From the NCBI RefSeq assembly GCF_000002985.6, contig NC_003283.11, positions 18,911,501-18,975,500 of the forward strand: a DNA stretch of 64,000 nucleotides, written 5' to 3'. Position numbers and translations under genes: made by a program. Under the pieces are notes generated by a model. It was not told the origin of the DNA. It searched no databases and saw only the letters and a list, made by a program, of their open reading frames with translations. The DNA comes from Caenorhabditis elegans (lineage: Eukaryota > Nematoda > Chromadorea > Rhabditida > Rhabditidae). Shown piece after piece: positions 59,063 to 64,000 of this stretch (position 1 is the stretch's first letter; every line of letters begins with the position of its first letter).

Positions 59063-62000
59063 TCAAAAAATCAATACTTCCTTCGTTGCATTTTTTCGCT
59101 GCTGTTGATTGGGCTCCGGCACTTTTTCCCATAAACTACCGTAATCCAGCCATCCAACTGATGTATTTGAACGGGTTAGTGTTGGTTCACCGCTTAAACG
59201 ACTGAAAATCTCATCAACTGCCAATCCGGCGGTCTCCAGCATCTGAAAATAACGATTTTTAGCAATTTCGTGGTAGGACCCATTTTTTGGAATTTTTTAA
59301 AAATTTCAAAACATAGTCATGTTTATACTTATTCGAACCGCCTTGCCACGTGGAGTTTGAAAATATTTAAATTTTGAAAATCTAACAAAAAATGAAATAG
59401 TTACGGTAGTTTTTGTAATTTTTTTAAAAAAATTTTCATTCATTTTTTACTACATGCCTGATTATGTAAAATTGTCGCCAAAGCCGCACAACACGTTGCT
59501 AAAAATAAAAACATGGTAAATCCAAATTGTGACCGTAATGTTGGGAACATGAACACCTCCAACACTGCAATACCGATAGGTGGCACCTGAAAATTGAAAT
59601 TTTTGTGGGTTTTCTTGAAGAATTATGCATTTTCAATACTAAATTCAACTTCCCCGTCATTTTTCACCCCTGGCGGACTTTTTCTCAGAGTATTAGTGCA
59701 AAAATCCGTCAGATCCGGTGTTTTGGGGTATTGTAGTCGGTGTTTGCGTACTTCCGAGGCTACAGTACCCCTGAAACTTCAAAAATTGAACTAGAAGCTC
59801 GGGAAAACATGTTTCCGGCGTAGAATTTTATGAAAAACTCGAATTTCACATCAAAAATTGGAAGATATTGGAAAATTCCACATAAAAATCGTAAAATTGA
59901 GAAATTGTTGTTTTCGGCACTTTTCACTGATGTAAATTAATTTTCGATGCGATATTTGAATTCCCCGTGAATTTCTACCCCTAACCCCCAGTTTTCAGAG
60001 TTTTAGTGCGATATTGCGTAAAATCCGGTGCTACTGTAGTCGGTGTTTGCGTACTTTCGAGGCTACAGTAACCCAGAAAACTAAAAAATTGAGCTAGAAG
60101 CACAGAAAAAAAGATTCTGTAGGAAACTTTTACGCATAATTCAATTTAAAAAAAAAATTCGAAAACTTTCAACAAATTTAGCTAGAAAACATGAAAAATC
60201 TAACAAAACGCCGATTTCACTGATTTCTCATGTTATAAATTAGTTTTCAATGCGAAATTCGAATTCACCATCACTTTTTACCCCTAGCCCCCAATTTTCA
60301 GAGTTTTAGTGCAATAATGCGTAAGATCCGGTGCTTTGGGCTACTGTAGTCGGAGTTTGCGTACTTTCGAGGCTACAGTAACCCGAAAAAGTCAAAAATT
60401 GAGCTTAAAGCTTGGGGAAAAAAAGTTTTTGGCGTAGAATTCGACGGGGAATTCAATGAAAATAAAAATGTTCGAAAAAAAATTTGATAAAAATTTTTTT
60501 TTTCAATGTTTTTTTCAAACTTTCAAAACCTTCAAAAAATCAATAATCTTACCTGTGTAAACTGCGAAACCGTTGCCCTTATATTATGCGGACACAACTC
60601 CGAAATCATAATCGGTGCCATAACCAACATTCCCAAATTGACAGCACATTGGCCTAAAATCGCTGAAAAACACGCGAAAATCCATCGAAAATCGATATTC
60701 CAACCGAAATTATTCGCCATTTCAGGAATACTCATTCCGAGCCATTCAAAGGCGCATAGCCATGTGAGTAATACAAAAATTGGGCGCCGCCCGTATTTTT
60801 CGATAATCAGTGGGGCGATGAAGGAAACCGGCAGGGATACGGTATTGATTACCATTATTGCTATTGTTGAGTTGGATTGTGTTAGACCATATGATATTAA
60901 TATATCTACCAAGTATTGAGATTTAATGTTTAGGCCTGAGAATACTGGAACCAGGGAGCACATGAAGACCAGGAATAGGGAGAATCTGAAAAAAAAATTT
61001 TTTTTTGAAAATTTTATGTTTCAACTTTATATCAAAATATACTAAATTTCAAGGACTTCACGAAAAAAATTATCGAAAAATCTCGAATATTAGAAAAATT
61101 ACAGTAATTTGAAGTTATGAAGTTTCGTAAAAAATTCAAATTTTCAGAAAAAAAATTTTTTTTTTTGAAAATTTTATACTTCAACTTTATATCAAAATAT
61201 ACTGAATTTTGAAGAATCTACAGAAAAAATTATCGAAAAGTTTCAAAAAATAGTAAAACTACACGAATTTGAAGATATGAAGTTTCGTAAAAAAAATCAA
61301 ATTTTCAGAAAAAAAATCAAATTTTCAGAAAAAAAATTTTTTTTTGAAAATTTTATATTTTAACTTTATATCAAAATATACTGAATTTTATAGAATCTAC
61401 AAAAAAAATTATCGAATAATCTCTAGAATTAGTAAAACTACACGAATTTTAAGTTATGAAGTTTCGGAAAAAAACCTCAATTTTCAAAAAAAGAAGTTTT
61501 TTTGAAACTTTTATATTCTAGTTGTATATCAAAATATACTGAATTTTATAGAATCTACAAAAAAAATTATCAAAATATTTTAAAAATGAATAAAATTACA
61601 GGAGGTTATAGTTATAAAGTTTCGTAAAAAATTCCAATTTTCAGAAAAAAAAATTTTTTTATTTGAAAATTTTATACTTCAACTTTATATCAAAATATAC
61701 TGAATTTTGATCAATCTACAGAAAAAATTATCGAATAATCTCTAAAATTAGTAAAACTACACGAATTTGAAGTTATGAAGTCTCGTAAAAAATTCCAATT
61801 TTCAGAAAAAAATTTTTTTTTGAAAATTTTATACTTTAACTTTATATCAAAATATACTGAATTTTATAGAATCTACAAAATAAATTATCAAAAAATCTCA
61901 AAAATTAGTACAATTACAAAAGTTTGAAGTTATGAAGTCTCGTAAAAAATTCCAATTTTCAGAAAAAAAAAATTTTTTTGAAAATTTTATACTTTAACTT

Positions 62001-64000
62001 TATATCAAAATATACTAAATTTTATAGAATCTACAAAAAAAATTATCGAATAATCTCAAAAATTATGTGAATTACAAGAGTTTGAATTTATGAAAAAAGT
62101 TAGCCCTCACCTATGATTTCTATTCTGTAAAATGTCCAAAATTCCAGAAGTTTCCTTTTTTGCCTGTTTATTCTCATGTATCATTTCCTTTATTGCTTCA
62201 TCGATTTTCTTTTCGTTTTCATCGCCATAGTAAAACCGGAGAGCTCGCCGAGCACCGGCTTCATCGCTTTTTTGGATGAATAGGTGTTTTGGCGATTTTG
62301 GTAGGAATATTGTTAAAATTAGGTGAATTGTTGCAAGTAGTGCAGTTATACATGGAAGGAACACCCTGGAATATTAAAATTTTAAGTTTAAAATTTTTTT
62401 TAATTTCGAAAAAAAAATTTTTATAATTTTTTAATAAATCTTTTTTTTTTGAAATTTCTCTAAAAAATTCGAATTTTCCATCAAATTCCACGGCTAACCC
62501 ATTTTTCCCCAACATTCTAGCTCAATTTTGAGTTTTCCGGGTTACTGTAGCCTCGAAAATACGCAAACACCGACTACAGTACCCCAAAACACCGGATCTT
62601 ACGGAATTTTGCACTAAAACCCTAAAAACTGAGGTTTCGGGGTGAAAAATGACAAGGAATTCGAATTTTACACTGGAAATTAGTTTAAAGCTCTCAGAAA
62701 ACTTGAAATTTAAGGTTTTTCCAAATTTTATTATTTTTGTCAATTTTCGGCATTTCAAAAATTATAAACATGAAATTTCAACAGAATTTTTAAATTTCCG
62801 ATAAAATTCTGCTTGAAAAAGTTTTCTGGAGCTTTTTGGTCAAAAATTGTAAAAGTCGGATTACTGTAGCCCCATAAGTACGCAAACACTGGCTACAGTT
62901 CCCCAAAACACTGAATTTGACGACATTTTACACTAAGCTTTGAAAAAATTGTGATTCGGGGTAGAAAAAATGAGTAATTGGAAAAATAAGATTTTTTCTA
63001 GAAATTCGATGATTTTTTCAAAAAAAGTCAAATTTTGCTCTCTTTTCAAAATTTTCACGATTTTTTCAAAAAAAGTCAAATTTTGCCCTCTTTTCAAAAT
63101 TTTCACGATTTTTTGATACAAAATTTGAATTCCCCGTCACTTTTTACCTTTGAGCCCCAGTTTTCAGAGGTTTAGTGCAAAATTGCGTAAAATCCAGTGT
63201 TTTGGAGTACTGTAGTCGGTGTTTGCGTACTTCCGAGGCTACAGTACCCTGTAATTGTCAAAATCGAGCTAGAAACTTAGAAAAAAATGTGGTAGACGTG
63301 AAATTTGATGAAAAACTCAAATTTCACAATATAAATTCTAAAGTTAAAGTCCGAAATACCGAAAAATTCGAAAATCGCAAGTTTTCATATTTTTCCAACA
63401 TTCCCAAGTAATTTTCAACACGAAATTCGAATTTCCCGTCACTTTTCACCCTTCTACCCCATTTTTCAGAGTTTTAGTGCAAAATTCCGTGAAATCCGGT
63501 GTTTTGGGGCACTGTAGTCGGTGTTTGCGTATTTTCGAGGCTACAGTACCCCGGAAAGCTCAAAATTGAGCTTGAAGCTTGGGAAAAATAGTTTAGACGT
63601 GGAATTTGATTGAGCATTTGAATTTTTATAAAAAATTGCAGAACAATTTTACGAAAAAATTTAAAAAAATTTTTTTTCGAAAATTTGAAAAAAAATGTTT
63701 TTTTTTGAAAATCAATATGCTTACTAAAATAAAGACCCAATACTCTTAAAATTTCAAATTATCATTCAAAAACCCACCACAAGGCCTCATTTCCCCATAT
63801 AGAGGGAAGACACAGCGGAGTGACCAAAAGTGTCATAATAACCCCTCCGGAATTAATAAAAAGTGAAGTTAGTCCTCTTTTCGAATCAGGTGAACATTCA
63901 GCTATCCAAATTATTAAAACTACACGAAAACCCTGTAACATTCCGGCAATTAGGTGACCAATCACGTAGAATTCGAATCTGTTCAGTAGGAGGGAGGTGA
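59063..64000 (-). CDS. SLC2-like major facilitator sugar transporter, 5' end outside window
   Basis: Multipass plasma-membrane transporter of the SLC2/GLUT type; substrate unknown. Visible exons: 64000-63778 (continuing beyond the edge), 62365-62111, 60985-60553, 59586-59458, 59242-59063, giving about 406 residues. Seen: GHLIAGMLQG membrane helix, the cytoplasmic AECSPDSKRG, PKSPKHLF equivalent to the family PESPR, the long charged central loop, EKYGRRP (family RxGRR), SELCPHNIRA, and ETAGLAVDEIF equivalent to PETKGRxxDEI near the C-terminus. The intron between the last two exons begins GC (CAG|GCATGT), the only donor that keeps phase. AATAAA lies just past the stop. The family loop and helix order are normal; the first helices are missing only because of the window edge. 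Confidence 0.85.
59690..60420. repeat. TACTGTAG repeats in transporter intron
   Basis: Three tandem units of about 310 bp with gtagtcggtgtttgcgtac and aggctacagtacccc near 59735, 60035 and 60345, each preceded by cccctagcccccagttttcag-like text. Same family as at 43430. Confidence 0.8.
61000..62095. repeat. 160-bp tandem repeat in transporter intron
   Basis: About seven units with tttatatcaaaatatactga, aattatcgaataatctc and gaagttatgaagtttcg. The units are well conserved with one shorter unit, suggesting recent amplification. Confidence 0.85.
62460..63600. repeat. TACTGTAG repeats in transporter intron, both orientations
   Basis: Two copies (near 62535 and 62865) read in one orientation (actgtagcctcg...acgcaaacaccgac) and two (near 63215 and 63515) in the other, so the pairs face each other and could fold into a hairpin of several hundred bases. 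Confidence 0.75.

Overview
The window looks like nematode autosomal DNA, very probably Caenorhabditis elegans. It is AT-rich and full of poly-A/T runs. Most introns are GT...TTTTCAG type, and several start codons sit a few bases after a TTTCAG-like site, as expected for spliced-leader trans-splicing. Non-coding DNA is packed with foldback and minisatellite families typical of this genus. From memory, unverified, a CYP4-clan P450 next to a patched-related gene matches cyp-42A1 and ptr-22. No bacterial, phage or animal-virus genes were seen.

Layout. 0.5-6.3 kb (+): a complete 5-exon cytochrome P450 (511 aa) with three tRNA-like foldback elements in its introns. 7.8-19.9 kb (-): a complete 11-exon patched-related (PTR) membrane protein (888 aa), convergent with the P450. 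20-29 kb: a gene-poor stretch with a 2.1-kb DNA transposon carrying a decayed RGG-type gene, three poly-C tracts and hairpin repeat arrays. 29.1-35.4 kb (+): an 8-exon WSN-domain receptor-like tyrosine phosphatase (1275 aa) whose WPD-loop aspartate is replaced by alanine, followed at 36.3-37.7 kb by exons of an unrecognised protein. 37.86-40.85 kb: a 2987-bp Mutator-like foldback element with 846-bp terminal inverted repeats and a 9-bp target duplication.

41.6-64.0 kb holds five genes, all on the minus strand. In transcription order from the right edge they are: an SLC2-like sugar transporter (5' end outside the window); a 110-aa putatively myristoylated protein; a 724-aa protein with a tandemly duplicated, unrecognised domain of about 155 residues; a 248-aa three-finger C2H2 protein; and a 279-aa TANGO2/NRDE-family (haem trafficking) protein. 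The 110-aa and 724-aa genes are 281 bp apart, compatible with an operon.

Exon structures were built by hand from splice sites and phase. Every complete gene model closes in frame from ATG to stop. Two introns appear to be GC-AG. The main oddities are the likely substrate-trapping pseudophosphatase, the foldback elements built from tRNA-like sequence, an intron that is almost wholly one palindrome, an inverted decayed copy of a zinc-finger gene's first exon inside a neighbouring gene, and a solo LTR nested in a large palindromic element inside an intron. The genes do not form an obvious single pathway.
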